34,040 nt of DNA from Bacillota bacterium (GCA_018725565.1 QLUR01000029.1:1-34040), one strand, 5' to 3'. Shown: positions 15,652-24,126, counted from the stretch's first letter. Numbers and translations: made by a program. The notes: generated by a model from the sequence alone, not told the origin.

Positions 15652-16425
15652 ATGGAGACAAAAAAACTGCTGATTGAAAGAAAAGAAGGATTTGTCGTGG
15701 CCACTATCACCAATCCGCCGGTTAACGCCTTGGGTCCGGATGCCGTGCAGGAACTGAGCGAACTGCTGGAAAGTTCCAGGGAGGACAGCGGGGTAAGGGT
15801 CATCGTTATCACCGGTGCAGGGGATAAATTGTTTAGCGCCGGGGCGGACATCAAAGGGTTTGCCGCCATCCAGGAGGGCAAAGGGCCCCGTATTGACGGA
15901 AATACTGTTTTCTTAAATGTCGAAAACTTTCCAAAGCCGGTGATAGCCGCGCTGCAGGGCAGCGCCTTTGGCGGAGGTTGTGAACTGGCAATGTCCTGCC
16001 ATCTGAGAATCATATCGGCGTCTGCTAAAATAGGCTTGCCGGAGATTAAGCTGGGAATCATCCCGGGGTGGGGCGGCACCCAGAGGCTGCCCAGGCTTAT
16101 AGGCAAAACGAGGGCCCTGGAAATGATGCTGACCGGCAATCCCCTGACGGCGGCGGAGGCCTTGAATTATGGTTTGGTTAACAGGGTAGTGCCGGCGGCG
16201 GAAGTCTTGACCGAGGCTATGTCTTTGGCCGCTGAACTGGCTAAAGGTGCCCCGCTCGCGCAAACAGCGGTAATTACTGCCGTTAACCGGGGGCTTGATA
16301 CCACTACCGAAGAAGGTATAAATATTGAAAGGGCCGGTTCCGCGATTGTTTTTGCCAGCGAGGACGCTAAAGAGGGAGCTATAGCCTTTTTCCAGAAGAG
16401 GCCTGCCAATTTCTCCGGGAAATAG
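15652..16425 (+). CDS. Enoyl-CoA hydratase (crotonase)
   Basis: This 257-residue crotonase-fold protein has the typical length for short-chain enoyl-CoA hydratase. It has the oxyanion-hole segment FSAGADIKGF, then FGGGCELAMSCHLRI and GLPEIKLGIIPGWGGTQRL, which provide both catalytic Glu residues of the hydratase reaction. It would convert crotonyl-CoA to 3-hydroxybutyryl-CoA. The frame is open upstream into the promoter, but ATG 15652 has AAGGGAGA at good distance and lies downstream of the sigma-54 promoter. It is the first gene of the operon that also encodes the canonical-looking 4-hydroxybutyryl-CoA dehydratase, whose product is crotonyl-CoA. Confidence 0.93.
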   Translation: METKKLLIERKEGFVVATITNPPVNALGPDAVQELSELLESSREDSGVRVIVITGAGDKLFSAGADIKGFAAIQEGKGPRIDGNTVFLNVENFPKPVIAALQGSAFGGGCELAMSCHLRIISASAKIGLPEIKLGIIPGWGGTQRLPRLIGKTRALEMMLTGNPLTAAEALNYGLVNRVVPAAEVLTEAMSLAAELAKGAPLAQTAVITAVNRGLDTTTEEGINIERAGSAIVFASEDAKEGAIAFFQKRPANFSGK

Positions 16426-16488
16426 ACCAGATTGCCCGGTACCTCTCAGACATCAGGCAACGGCAATAACACGGGGGGAGGTTTTTTA

Positions 16489-17946
16489 TTGAAGACGGCG
16501 GCAGAGTACGTGGAAAGCTTAAGAAGACAGAAGATGACCGTCTATATGTTCGGAGAGCAGGTAGAAAACCCGGTCGATCACCCCATTATCCGTCCATCCC
16601 TTAATTCCGTGGCCAAAACTTATGAATTGGCCGGCGACCCTCGCTATGAGGAGCTGATGACGGCATCCTCCAGTCTGACAGGGAAAAAAATTAACCGCTT
16701 TACCCATTTGCATCAAAGTTGTGCCGACTTGGTGAACAAAGTAAAAATGCTTAGGCTGCTGGGGCAGAAAACCGGTTCCTGTTTCCAGCGCTGTGTGGGG
16801 TTCGATGCTTTCAATGCCGTGGACAGTACCACTGCGGAAATGGACGCGGCGCTAGGCACGGGCTACAATAAAGCATTCCGTACCTTCCTGCAGCATGTGC
16901 AAGATGCGGACCTGGTTTGTAACGGCGCCATGACCGATCCCAAAGGGGACCGCTCGCTGAGAAGTCCCAGCCAGCAGGCCGATCCTGACCTGTATCTGCG
17001 AATTGTTGCCAGAGAGGCGGACGGTATCGTCGTGCGCGGCGCCAAGTGCCATCAGACCGGGGCCCTGAATTCCCATGAGGTCCTGGTGATGCCAACAGCG
17101 GCTTTAAGCGGCGCCGAAGACAGGGATTATGCCGTTTGCTTCGCCATACCTAGTGACAGTAAGGGATTGCTATATGTTTACGGGCGGCAGGCCAGCGATA
17201 CGCGCAAGCTGGAAAGCGGCGGCATGGATGTGGGCAATTGCCGCTACGGCGGGCACGAAGCGCTGATCATCTTTGAGGATGTCTTCGTGCCTTGGGAGAG
17301 AGTGTTCATGTGCGGTGAGTACCAGTTCGCCGCGCAGTTGGTGGAACGCTTTGCCGGCTATCACCGGCAAAGTTATGGAGGCTGCAAGGTGGGAGTCGGG
17401 GATGTGCTGATAGGCGCGGCAGCCCAGGCCGCCGAGTTTCAGGGGACTGACAAGGCTTCGCATGTCAGGGACAAACTAATTGAAATGGTCCACCTTAACG
17501 AAACCTTGTACGCCTGTGGAATCGCCTGCTCGTCTCAGGGGTGCGCGACAGTTTCCGGCACTTATCTGATCGATATGCTGCTGGCCAACGTCTGCAAGCA
17601 GAACGTGACGCGCTTTCCCTATGAAATTGCCCGGCTGGCCGAGGATATTGCGGGCGGGCTGCTGGCTACCATGCCTGCGGAAGCCGATTTCCGGCACCCG
17701 CAGGTGGGCAGGTACCTGGAGAAATACCTGAAGGGCGTTGCTGCAGTGCCGACGGAACATCGCCTGCGTATGCTCCGCCTGATCGAAACCCTGACTATCG
17801 GCACGGCGGCGGTGGCCTACAGGACGGAGTCTATGCACGGAGCCGGCTCGCCTCAGGCGCAGCGGGTAATGATTGCCCGCCAGGCTGATATGGAGCACAA
17901 GAAACGACTGGCGCGGGTGCTGGCCGGGATTGAGACGGAAACGTGA
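16489..17946 (+). CDS. abfD: 4-hydroxybutyryl-CoA dehydratase/vinylacetyl-CoA delta-isomerase
   Basis: This 485-residue FAD and [4Fe-4S] enzyme is almost the exact length of C. aminobutyricum AbfD. Cluster ligands are C98-FQR-C102, H292 and C299 (YHRQSYGGC). Residues reported as important in AbfD fall at identical or shifted positions: T190 (KCHQTG), E257 (GHEALIIFED), Y296, K300, Glu447 (TESMHGAGSP, AbfD E455) and Ala452 (AbfD A460). It converts 4-hydroxybutyryl-CoA to crotonyl-CoA by a ketyl-radical mechanism and is oxygen-sensitive. The start is TTG at 16489, with GGGGGGAGG upstream; an earlier in-frame TTG at 16432 lacks such a site. The crotonase gene precedes it by 63 bases and the gamma-carbonic-anhydrase-like gene follows by 15. 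Confidence 0.92.
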   Translation: MKTAAEYVESLRRQKMTVYMFGEQVENPVDHPIIRPSLNSVAKTYELAGDPRYEELMTASSSLTGKKINRFTHLHQSCADLVNKVKMLRLLGQKTGSCFQRCVGFDAFNAVDSTTAEMDAALGTGYNKAFRTFLQHVQDADLVCNGAMTDPKGDRSLRSPSQQADPDLYLRIVAREADGIVVRGAKCHQTGALNSHEVLVMPTAALSGAEDRDYAVCFAIPSDSKGLLYVYGRQASDTRKLESGGMDVGNCRYGGHEALIIFEDVFVPWERVFMCGEYQFAAQLVERFAGYHRQSYGGCKVGVGDVLIGAAAQAAEFQGTDKASHVRDKLIEMVHLNETLYACGIACSSQGCATVSGTYLIDMLLANVCKQNVTRFPYEIARLAEDIAGGLLATMPAEADFRHPQVGRYLEKYLKGVAAVPTEHRLRMLRLIETLTIGTAAVAYRTESMHGAGSPQAQRVMIARQADMEHKKRLARVLAGIETET

Positions 17947-17961
17947 GATGGAGGCGCAGGC

Positions 17962-18519
17962 ATGCTGATTACTTATAACGGCAAGACACCAAGAGTTTCA
18001 GAGAAGGCCTTCCTGGCGCCTGACGCTACCTTGATTGGCGACGTGACAGTGGAGGAAGGAGCCAGTATCTGGTTTGGCGCCCGGTTGCGCGGGGATTTCG
18101 GCAAAATCGTGATCGGGGCCTGCAGCAGCATTCAGGACAACGCTGTAATCCATGTCCTGCCGGGCGGTGCTACAATCCTGGAGGAACATGTTACCGTGGC
18201 GCACGGCGCCGTGTTACACAACTGCACGCTTAAAAAGGGCTGCGTAGTTGGCATGAACGCTGTAGTTATGGATAACGCAGTCGTCGGTGAGCAGGCGATT
18301 GTCGCCGCCGGCAGCGTCGTCGCCGACGGAGCGGAAATACCTGCCCGCCATTTGGCGGCCGGAACGCCGGCTGTCACCAAAAAGGAGCTGTCCGGCAAGG
18401 CGCTGTGGTGGGTGGAGGCCAGTTCAGCCGCCTATGTTCAGCTGGCGGAAAACTACCTGGAGCAGGGGATCGGCCGGGTTAAAGCCGGCGAGAAGATTTG
18501 TGGAAAAAATTTTCCTTAA
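17962..18519 (+). CDS. Gamma-carbonic-anhydrase-like left-handed beta-helix protein (PaaY/CaiE/YrdA type)
   Basis: This 185-residue hexapeptide-repeat protein shows repeats such as ATLIGDVTVEEGASIWFGA and IGACSSIQDNAVIHV. Metal ligands are likely H64, H81 and H86, the last two with the 5-residue spacing of the gamma class. A C-terminal helix closes the trimer. Family members include Zn/Fe carbonic anhydrases, the thioesterase PaaY and carnitine-operon CaiE. In this acyl-CoA operon a PaaY-like CoA-thioester hydrolase that relieves CoA trapping is at least as likely as a carbonic anhydrase. The ATG at 17962 follows TGGAGGCGC. It is the last gene of the dehydratase operon, 150 bases before the transporter genes. 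Confidence 0.87.
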   Translation: MLITYNGKTPRVSEKAFLAPDATLIGDVTVEEGASIWFGARLRGDFGKIVIGACSSIQDNAVIHVLPGGATILEEHVTVAHGAVLHNCTLKKGCVVGMNAVVMDNAVVGEQAIVAAGSVVADGAEIPARHLAAGTPAVTKKELSGKALWWVEASSAAYVQLAENYLEQGIGRVKAGEKICGKNFP

Positions 18520-18669
18520 CGCCTAAAGAGGATAAATGTCTGATAAACAGAATATTTGTCAAGAGTCAGAAAATTGGCTTTGTGAATAAAGTGCCGTTGA
18601 AATGGGGGATGCTTATAGTCTTTTTTTGATTCTTCGGACTGTTTTAAAAAAACGGGAGGAGTGGATGAA

Positions 18670-20343
18670 ATGAAAAAAAGAGCAGCAACCAGGGTTAAGC
18701 GGCTGAGCCTGCTGATGGTCGCCACGCTTGTTCTGGCAGCCGTCGTGTCCAGTCTGGCGCAGGCCGCCCCGGCCCCGCAGCAGGGACCGATCCGTGTTTC
18801 CATCGACGAAGCGGCGCTGACCCTGGAAGTAGCACCACAAATGGTCGGCGGCCGTGTCATGGTTCCGTACCGGGCCATTGCCGAACGGTTGGGTGCGAGG
18901 GTGGGCTGGGACAGCCGCACCCGGGTTGTTACGGTAACTAAAGGCGCAGACGTCATGCGTCTGACCGTAGGGCAGACGACCGCCACCGTCAGAGGCAGGA
19001 ATGTCACCCTGGATACGGCGCCTATGGTAGTGGCCGGGCGCGTGATGGTTCCCTTGCGCTTCCTGGGTGAGGGGCTAGGTGCCCGGGTGGATTGGGATGG
19101 CTCCAGAAGGATAGTTTCAGTGAGAACACCGCGGCCAGCCGGGCAGGCCCAGCTGCCTCAGGGTCCTCCCATTCGCATCGGCGTTGCCGGACCGATGGCT
19201 TTTATCGCTGGGGAACACATGTGGCACGGGGCAGTGATGGCGCAAGAAGACATCAACAGGGCAGGCGGTATCACTGTAGGCAATGTCAGAAGGCCTATTC
19301 AACTAATCAGGGTGGACACCAACGAGATTTTAAGCGTGCCGGACGCGGCCAGTGCCGTGGAACGGGCTATTACCCGCGACAGGGTTGATTTCCTTCTCGG
19401 AGGGGTGCGCACCGAAGCCGTACAGGCTATCCAGGACGTAATTTCCGAGCACAAGCGGCTATTTCTCGGGGTAGGAGCAGCGCATCCCATTCTTACCCAG
19501 CGGGTTGCCGATAATTACGAGAAATACAAGTACTACTTCCGGGTCAGTCCGCTCTGTGCCACCCATCTTGGCACGCTGATCTTTATGCAGCTGCGCGATG
19601 TGGCGGCTGTCGTGCGGAGAGAACTGGGCGTAGCCAGGCCGCGCGTGGCGATTGTAGCAGAACGGGCTGCCTGGGTTGAGCCGATCGTGGCGGCGGCCGA
19701 GCGGGTACTTCCGGGAATGGGGATGGATGTCGCCGGTATCTGGCGCCCCTCAGCCACAGCTAGCGACACCACGGCTGAACTGGCGGCGATTCGTGCCGCC
19801 GGGGCCAATATCATTATTCAGGTGTTCATAGGTCCCGTAGGCACGGTTTTTGTCAGGCAGTGGGCGGAAATGCGGGTGCCGGCTGCGCTGGCGGGGATTA
19901 ACACGGACGTCCAGGGAGGCCGCTTCTGGCAGGCCACCGGCGGCACAGCCAACTACGCGGCGACGATGGCCACTTTGGGCAGAATACCGCTCTCCCCGCA
20001 TACCATCCCGTTCTTTGACAATTTTATGCGGCGCCACAATAACGAAGTTCCCCTGTTCACCGCCTCAGGCGCGCATAATGCCCTGAATGTATTGAGGGGG
20101 GCTATTGAGCGGGCGGGGACGATTTCCGTAAACGAAGTGATTGAAGAGATGAAAAAGACCGACTTCCAAGGGCTCAGCGGCCAGCTTGTCTTTAACGAAC
20201 GGCATGATCTCAAGTTTGGCCCGGGCTACGTGATGTCTGTCGGAATCCAGTGGCAAAATGGAAAAGTTGAAACTTTCTGGCCGATTGGCTATGGCGGAAC
20301 AGTGCCGTACCGTCTGCCTCCGTGGATGAGACCCAGCAGATAA
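18670..20343 (+). CDS. Liv-type ABC transporter substrate-binding protein with N-terminal stalk (copper amine oxidase N-like) domain
   Basis: This secreted protein of 557 residues is longer than usual binding proteins (about 370-400). A signal peptide covers residues 1-32/33 (KKR start, hydrophobic core, AQA-A cleavage) with no lipobox Cys. Residues about 40-155 hold two repeats of the copper-amine-oxidase N-like stalk domain, each with a GRVMVP(Y/L)R motif followed by a GARV-W/D segment. The type-1 periplasmic binding fold (Peripla_BP_6) runs from PIRIGVAGPMAF (about 165) to the end. The start is ATG 18670, 8 bases after GGGAGGA; the GTG at 18661 is too close to that site. Ligands of the family include branched-chain amino acids, amides and aromatic or short acids; the ligase and catabolic neighbours favour an organic acid. 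Confidence 0.9.
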   Translation: MKKRAATRVKRLSLLMVATLVLAAVVSSLAQAAPAPQQGPIRVSIDEAALTLEVAPQMVGGRVMVPYRAIAERLGARVGWDSRTRVVTVTKGADVMRLTVGQTTATVRGRNVTLDTAPMVVAGRVMVPLRFLGEGLGARVDWDGSRRIVSVRTPRPAGQAQLPQGPPIRIGVAGPMAFIAGEHMWHGAVMAQEDINRAGGITVGNVRRPIQLIRVDTNEILSVPDAASAVERAITRDRVDFLLGGVRTEAVQAIQDVISEHKRLFLGVGAAHPILTQRVADNYEKYKYYFRVSPLCATHLGTLIFMQLRDVAAVVRRELGVARPRVAIVAERAAWVEPIVAAAERVLPGMGMDVAGIWRPSATASDTTAELAAIRAAGANIIIQVFIGPVGTVFVRQWAEMRVPAALAGINTDVQGGRFWQATGGTANYAATMATLGRIPLSPHTIPFFDNFMRRHNNEVPLFTASGAHNALNVLRGAIERAGTISVNEVIEEMKKTDFQGLSGQLVFNERHDLKFGPGYVMSVGIQWQNGKVETFWPIGYGGTVPYRLPPWMRPSR

Positions 20344-20352
20344 TGGCTCCCG

Positions 20353-20413
20353 GGGCGGTGAAAGGAGCCGCAAGTGCCTGCGCGAGTGCCGGCCGGAGTT
20401 ATTTTCACCGCCC
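20353..20413 (+). other. Intercistronic stem-loop between binding-protein and permease genes
   Basis: GGGCGGTGAAA (20353-20363) pairs perfectly with TTTCACCGCCC (20403-20413), an 11-bp stem. It is located 10 bases after the binding-protein stop. Such structures commonly protect the binding-protein mRNA and reduce read-through to permease genes. The bases after it (TGTTGATTTTA) are only moderately T-rich. Confidence 0.55.
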
Positions 20414-20458
20414 TGTTGATTTTACGGCATGATTGTTTTGCAGAAAGGTGTGAGGAAG

Positions 20459-21328
20459 TTGTGGGAGCTAATCCTGATTAACGGTTTGATTATCGGCGGC
20501 CAGTATGCCTTGCTGGCCCTGGGGTTTTCGCTTATTTTGGGCGTGGCCCGGGTGCTGAACTTGGCCCACCCTGCTTTTTATATGCTGAGCGCCTTTACTA
20601 TTTATACCTTTAGCCAGGTGCTGGATTTTAATCTGACGGTGACTTATATCCTCTCCCTGGTGTTTATGATCGGTCTGGGCGTTGTTATTTATCAGGTAAT
20701 ACTTGCTCCGGTCCGGGCGCAGACTTCCACCGTCCTGATTCTAGGATTGGTGCTGGGAATTGCGGCCCAGGAGCTGATGCTGATTTTTTACGGCGGGCAA
20801 TTCCGCTCTCTGACCAGGCTTGCTTCGGGGACTATGCAGCTGGGCGATGCCGTTATCAGCAACCAGCATATTCTGGCGCTAAGCGCTGTGATGTTGTCCC
20901 TGCTCGGCGTTTGGTTCCTTTTGTTTAAAAGCAGGTTCGGCATTCCTATCAGGGCGGTGGCTCAGGACCGGGAAGTGGCTAACCTGATGGGGATACCGGA
21001 GAGCCGGATTGCTATCTTAACAATGGCGGTTTCCGTTGCCCTGGCGGTGATAGCCGCGGCAATGGTAGCTCCTATTGGCGTCATCGATCCTCTGATGTGG
21101 CTGCACCCGCTGGTTATAGTGCTGACCGCCGTCATCCTGGGAGGCCTTGGCAGCATCAAAGGCAGCATTATGGCAGCTTTCATCCTGGCTTTTGTAGAGG
21201 TAAGCCTTGTTTTCCTTGCTCCCGGAGCTGCTTTTTTGCGCGGTGCCGTTTCCATGTTCGTGATGCTGACGGTGCTGATGTTCAAACCGGAGGGGCTTTA
21301 CGGTGTATTCATGGAAGGGGAAAGGTAG
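20459..21328 (+). CDS. livH: Branched-chain amino acid/amide-type ABC transporter permease (LivH family)
   Basis: This integral membrane permease has 289 residues from the TTG at 20459, which has AAAGGTG 8 bases upstream. An ATG at 20429 in the same frame has no ribosome binding site and would add 10 residues. The N-terminal pattern ILINGLIIGGQYALLALGFS is typical of LivH. About eight membrane segments follow, and the cytoplasmic ATPase-contact loop reads GIPIRAVAQDREVANLMGIP. The C-terminal part has VIDPLMWLHPLVIVLTAVIL and GGLGSIKGSIMAAFILAF. It is followed after 9 bases by livM. Confidence 0.9.
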   Translation: MWELILINGLIIGGQYALLALGFSLILGVARVLNLAHPAFYMLSAFTIYTFSQVLDFNLTVTYILSLVFMIGLGVVIYQVILAPVRAQTSTVLILGLVLGIAAQELMLIFYGGQFRSLTRLASGTMQLGDAVISNQHILALSAVMLSLLGVWFLLFKSRFGIPIRAVAQDREVANLMGIPESRIAILTMAVSVALAVIAAAMVAPIGVIDPLMWLHPLVIVLTAVILGGLGSIKGSIMAAFILAFVEVSLVFLAPGAAFLRGAVSMFVMLTVLMFKPEGLYGVFMEGER

Positions 21329-21337
21329 GCGAAATAA

Positions 21338-22390
21338 GTGTTTGCATATTTGGCTCGCAAAATTTGGCGTGATTTTCAAGGAGAAATCCTTGCTTTGCCG
21401 ACCAGGACCATTTTGTTTGCGGCAGCTGTGGCGCTGCTGCTGCTGCCGCTGGTTACGGACGACGCCTACCTGTTGCGCATCGTTGCTACGGCTTCAATTT
21501 TTGCCGTTTACGCGGCAAGCTGGGACTTGCTGGTAGGATTTTCCGGGCAGACTACCCTGGGTCACTCCCTGTTTTTTGGAATTGCTGCTTACACGGCTGC
21601 TTTGTTGAACCTGCGCTTTGGCCTTCCCGCGTTTCTGACGATACCGGCAGGAGCCCTGGCGGCTGTGCTGGCAGGCTTGCTCCTTTCCCTGCCGGCATTG
21701 AGGGTAAGGGGTCCGTATTTTAGTTTGGCAAGCTTAGCAATGCCGATTATCCTGATGGGCCTAATCTTCAGCTTTCCTGGGCTAACCGGCGGTGAAATGG
21801 GTCTTTCCGGTATCAGCCGCCTGGCTGGCACGCGCACGGGAGAATATTATTTTCTTTTAATATCAATGTTTGTACTGACGCTGCTGATGTGGAAAATTGC
21901 CACTTCCAGAACCGCGCTGATTTTCCATGCCATCCGGGAAGACGAAATTGTGGTGCGTGTTTCCGGGATAAATACCACGTATTATAAAATACTGGTTTTT
22001 TGTTGCAGCGGCTTTTTTGCCGGCATGGCCGGCAGCCTGTATGCTCATTTCTTACGGGTTGTTGGTCCCTCAACCCTGGATATCATGATGTCTTTGCAGG
22101 TTATCATCTGGGGGATCTTTGGAGGTGTGGTCACAATTTACGGTCCGGTTGTCGGGGTATTCATTCTTTACCCTTTGCTGGAATATCTGCGCATTATTCC
22201 TGATTGGCGGATGCTGATTTTTGCCGGCATTGTCGTTGTCACTCTGCGCTTTATGCCGGAAGGAATTTCTAACAAATTCCAGGACCTTTTGGAGCGTCAG
22301 TGTCCACGCTGCAAGGAGCGCAATATTTTTATGCGGAAAGAGTGCCGGATCTGCTGCACCGACATCGGGACGTGCAGCCGGGTAGGTTAG
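21338..22390 (+). CDS. livM: Liv-type ABC transporter permease (LivM family) with C-terminal zinc-ribbon-like tail
   Basis: This 350-residue permease has about nine hydrophobic segments, the LivM signature LLVGFSGQTTLGHSLFFGIA, and the coupling-loop region FHAIREDEIVVRVSGINTTY. It differs from common LivM proteins by a cytoplasmic C-terminal tail with C322-x2-C325-x10-C336-x2-C339, plus C340 and C346, a pattern able to bind zinc. The start is GTG at 21338 with AAAGG upstream. It precedes the acyl-CoA ligase gene by 31 bases. The tail could mediate assembly with the ATPases or with the ligase, but no function is established. Confidence 0.88.
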   Translation: MFAYLARKIWRDFQGEILALPTRTILFAAAVALLLLPLVTDDAYLLRIVATASIFAVYAASWDLLVGFSGQTTLGHSLFFGIAAYTAALLNLRFGLPAFLTIPAGALAAVLAGLLLSLPALRVRGPYFSLASLAMPIILMGLIFSFPGLTGGEMGLSGISRLAGTRTGEYYFLLISMFVLTLLMWKIATSRTALIFHAIREDEIVVRVSGINTTYYKILVFCCSGFFAGMAGSLYAHFLRVVGPSTLDIMMSLQVIIWGIFGGVVTIYGPVVGVFILYPLLEYLRIIPDWRMLIFAGIVVVTLRFMPEGISNKFQDLLERQCPRCKERNIFMRKECRICCTDIGTCSRVG

Positions 22391-22421
22391 ACATTACTTT
22401 AATTAATGAGGTGAACTAAAA

Positions 22422-24122
22422 GTGGAAGCATATCTGAGCAAACCCTGGCTGGCCAGTTACGACCCTGGCGTGCCGGCAACAGTGGATGTTCCGGAAGAGT
22501 CTATCCCGCAGGCTTTCAAAAAAGTTGTCGATCAGTTCCCTGATAAACTTGCCATTGTTTTTTACGGCAAGCAGCTTACTTACCGTGAGTTGCTGCAGCA
22601 GGTGGAAATGATGGCCTCCTCCCTGTCCGCCATGGGAATCGGCAAGGGAGATGTGGTCGCCCTCTATGTGCTGAACAGCCCGCAATACGTCATCACTTAT
22701 CTGGCGGCGCTGGCCGCCGGTGCGGCGGTGACGCCGGTCAGCCCGGTGTTTACCAGTCATGAACTGAAGTATCAGCTGCAGGACAGCGGGGCAAAGGCCA
22801 TTCTTTGCCAGGACATCCTGTACGACAACCTGGATAAGACCGGACTTAAACTGGACAAGGTCATCGTTACCGGCGTTGAAGAGTATCTGCCCGCGGTCCG
22901 TAAGCTGCTTGGCAGGTCGATGTTGAAGAAATTTGCCTTGGAGATGAACTTGCCCGCGCCATCCATCCCCAAGGAGAAAAATATATACTGGTTTCAGGAC
23001 TTGCTAAAGCCGGCAAAGGCAGCCGTTGCACCTGTCCAGATTGACCACCAGCGCGACCTGGCTTCCATTTCTTACTCCGGCGGCACCACAGGCCCGCCGA
23101 AAGGCGTAATGCTGAGTCATGCCCAACTCCGGGCCACCGCCGCGATGATTCATGCTTATTACCCTAATTCTGTCAAGGGTCAGGAGGTTTACCCGGCTTT
23201 CCTGCCTTTGTACCATGCCTATGGACAGATGGCCGTGATGGTTGGCGGGCTGTTGCATGCAGCCACTTTGATTGTTTTCACCACACCGGCTATCGATGAA
23301 ATCCTGGAGGCTCTCGAACGTTACCAGGCGACAGTTTTCTTCGGGGTTCCCACCATGTACGAATATCTTAAGGAATACGACAAGACAAGCAGGGTCAACT
23401 GGCGGCGGTTCAGGCTAATCCTGTGCGGCGCCGATACCTTGCATGAACGGACGGTTACTGACTGGGAGAGACGCACCGGTTCGCATATCACGGAAGGGTA
23501 CGGGCAGACGGAAGGCGGCGGCGTTTCCTTGGGGCACCCGCAGAACAAGCCGAAGAAGGGCAGTATCGGCGTGCCATTGCCCGGTCTTACGGCGGCCGTT
23601 GCTGATCCGGACGATCCTACCATTTTCCTGCCGGTTGGTGAGGTGGGGGAGATTATCATCCGCGGTCCGAACGTGATGCTTGGCTATTGGAACAAGCCGG
23701 AGGCCACGGCTGATGTGTTAGTGGAAATAAACGGGGAGCGCTGGCTGCGGACAGGTGACCTGGGCAGGATGGATGAAGAGGGTTATTTCCATTTTGTGGA
23801 TCGCAAACGTGATTTGATTAAATTCAAAGGGTATTCCGTCTTTGCCCGCGATGTTGAGGATGTTTTATACCAGCACCCGCAGGTTAAAGCGGCCGGAGTG
23901 ATTGGCGTTCCGGACCCCCGTGTGGGACAGCTCATTAAGGCAAATATAGTGTTGCAGCCGGAGGCGCGCGGCAAGGTTTCCGAAGAGGCAATTATCCAGT
24001 TTTGCACGGAAAGGCTAGCTTTCTACAAAGTGCCCAAAATTGTGGAATTCAGAGGGGAGCTGCCTAAAACGGACGTAGGCAAAGTGTCGCGCCGCGAGTT
24101 GCGGGAAGAGGAGGAGGCCTAA
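22422..24122 (+). CDS. Acyl-CoA ligase (AMP-forming, ANL superfamily)
   Basis: This 566-residue adenylate-forming CoA ligase carries the P-loop-like motif YSGGTTGPPKGVMLSH (about 209-224) and ITEGYGQTEGGGVS (A5). It also has RTGDLGRMDEEGYFHFVDR (A7/A8), the hinge-region KFKGYSVFARDVE, and PKTDVGKVSRREL with the catalytic Lys near the C terminus. It would activate the imported acid with ATP and CoA. Chain length cannot be deduced; it resembles medium/long-chain and aryl acid ligases. The start is GTG 22422 after GAGGTGA. Its location between livM and livG, inside a transporter operon, suggests activation coupled to uptake. Confidence 0.92.
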   Translation: MEAYLSKPWLASYDPGVPATVDVPEESIPQAFKKVVDQFPDKLAIVFYGKQLTYRELLQQVEMMASSLSAMGIGKGDVVALYVLNSPQYVITYLAALAAGAAVTPVSPVFTSHELKYQLQDSGAKAILCQDILYDNLDKTGLKLDKVIVTGVEEYLPAVRKLLGRSMLKKFALEMNLPAPSIPKEKNIYWFQDLLKPAKAAVAPVQIDHQRDLASISYSGGTTGPPKGVMLSHAQLRATAAMIHAYYPNSVKGQEVYPAFLPLYHAYGQMAVMVGGLLHAATLIVFTTPAIDEILEALERYQATVFFGVPTMYEYLKEYDKTSRVNWRRFRLILCGADTLHERTVTDWERRTGSHITEGYGQTEGGGVSLGHPQNKPKKGSIGVPLPGLTAAVADPDDPTIFLPVGEVGEIIIRGPNVMLGYWNKPEATADVLVEINGERWLRTGDLGRMDEEGYFHFVDRKRDLIKFKGYSVFARDVEDVLYQHPQVKAAGVIGVPDPRVGQLIKANIVLQPEARGKVSEEAIIQFCTERLAFYKVPKIVEFRGELPKTDVGKVSRRELREEEEA

Positions 24123-24126
24123 GAAT

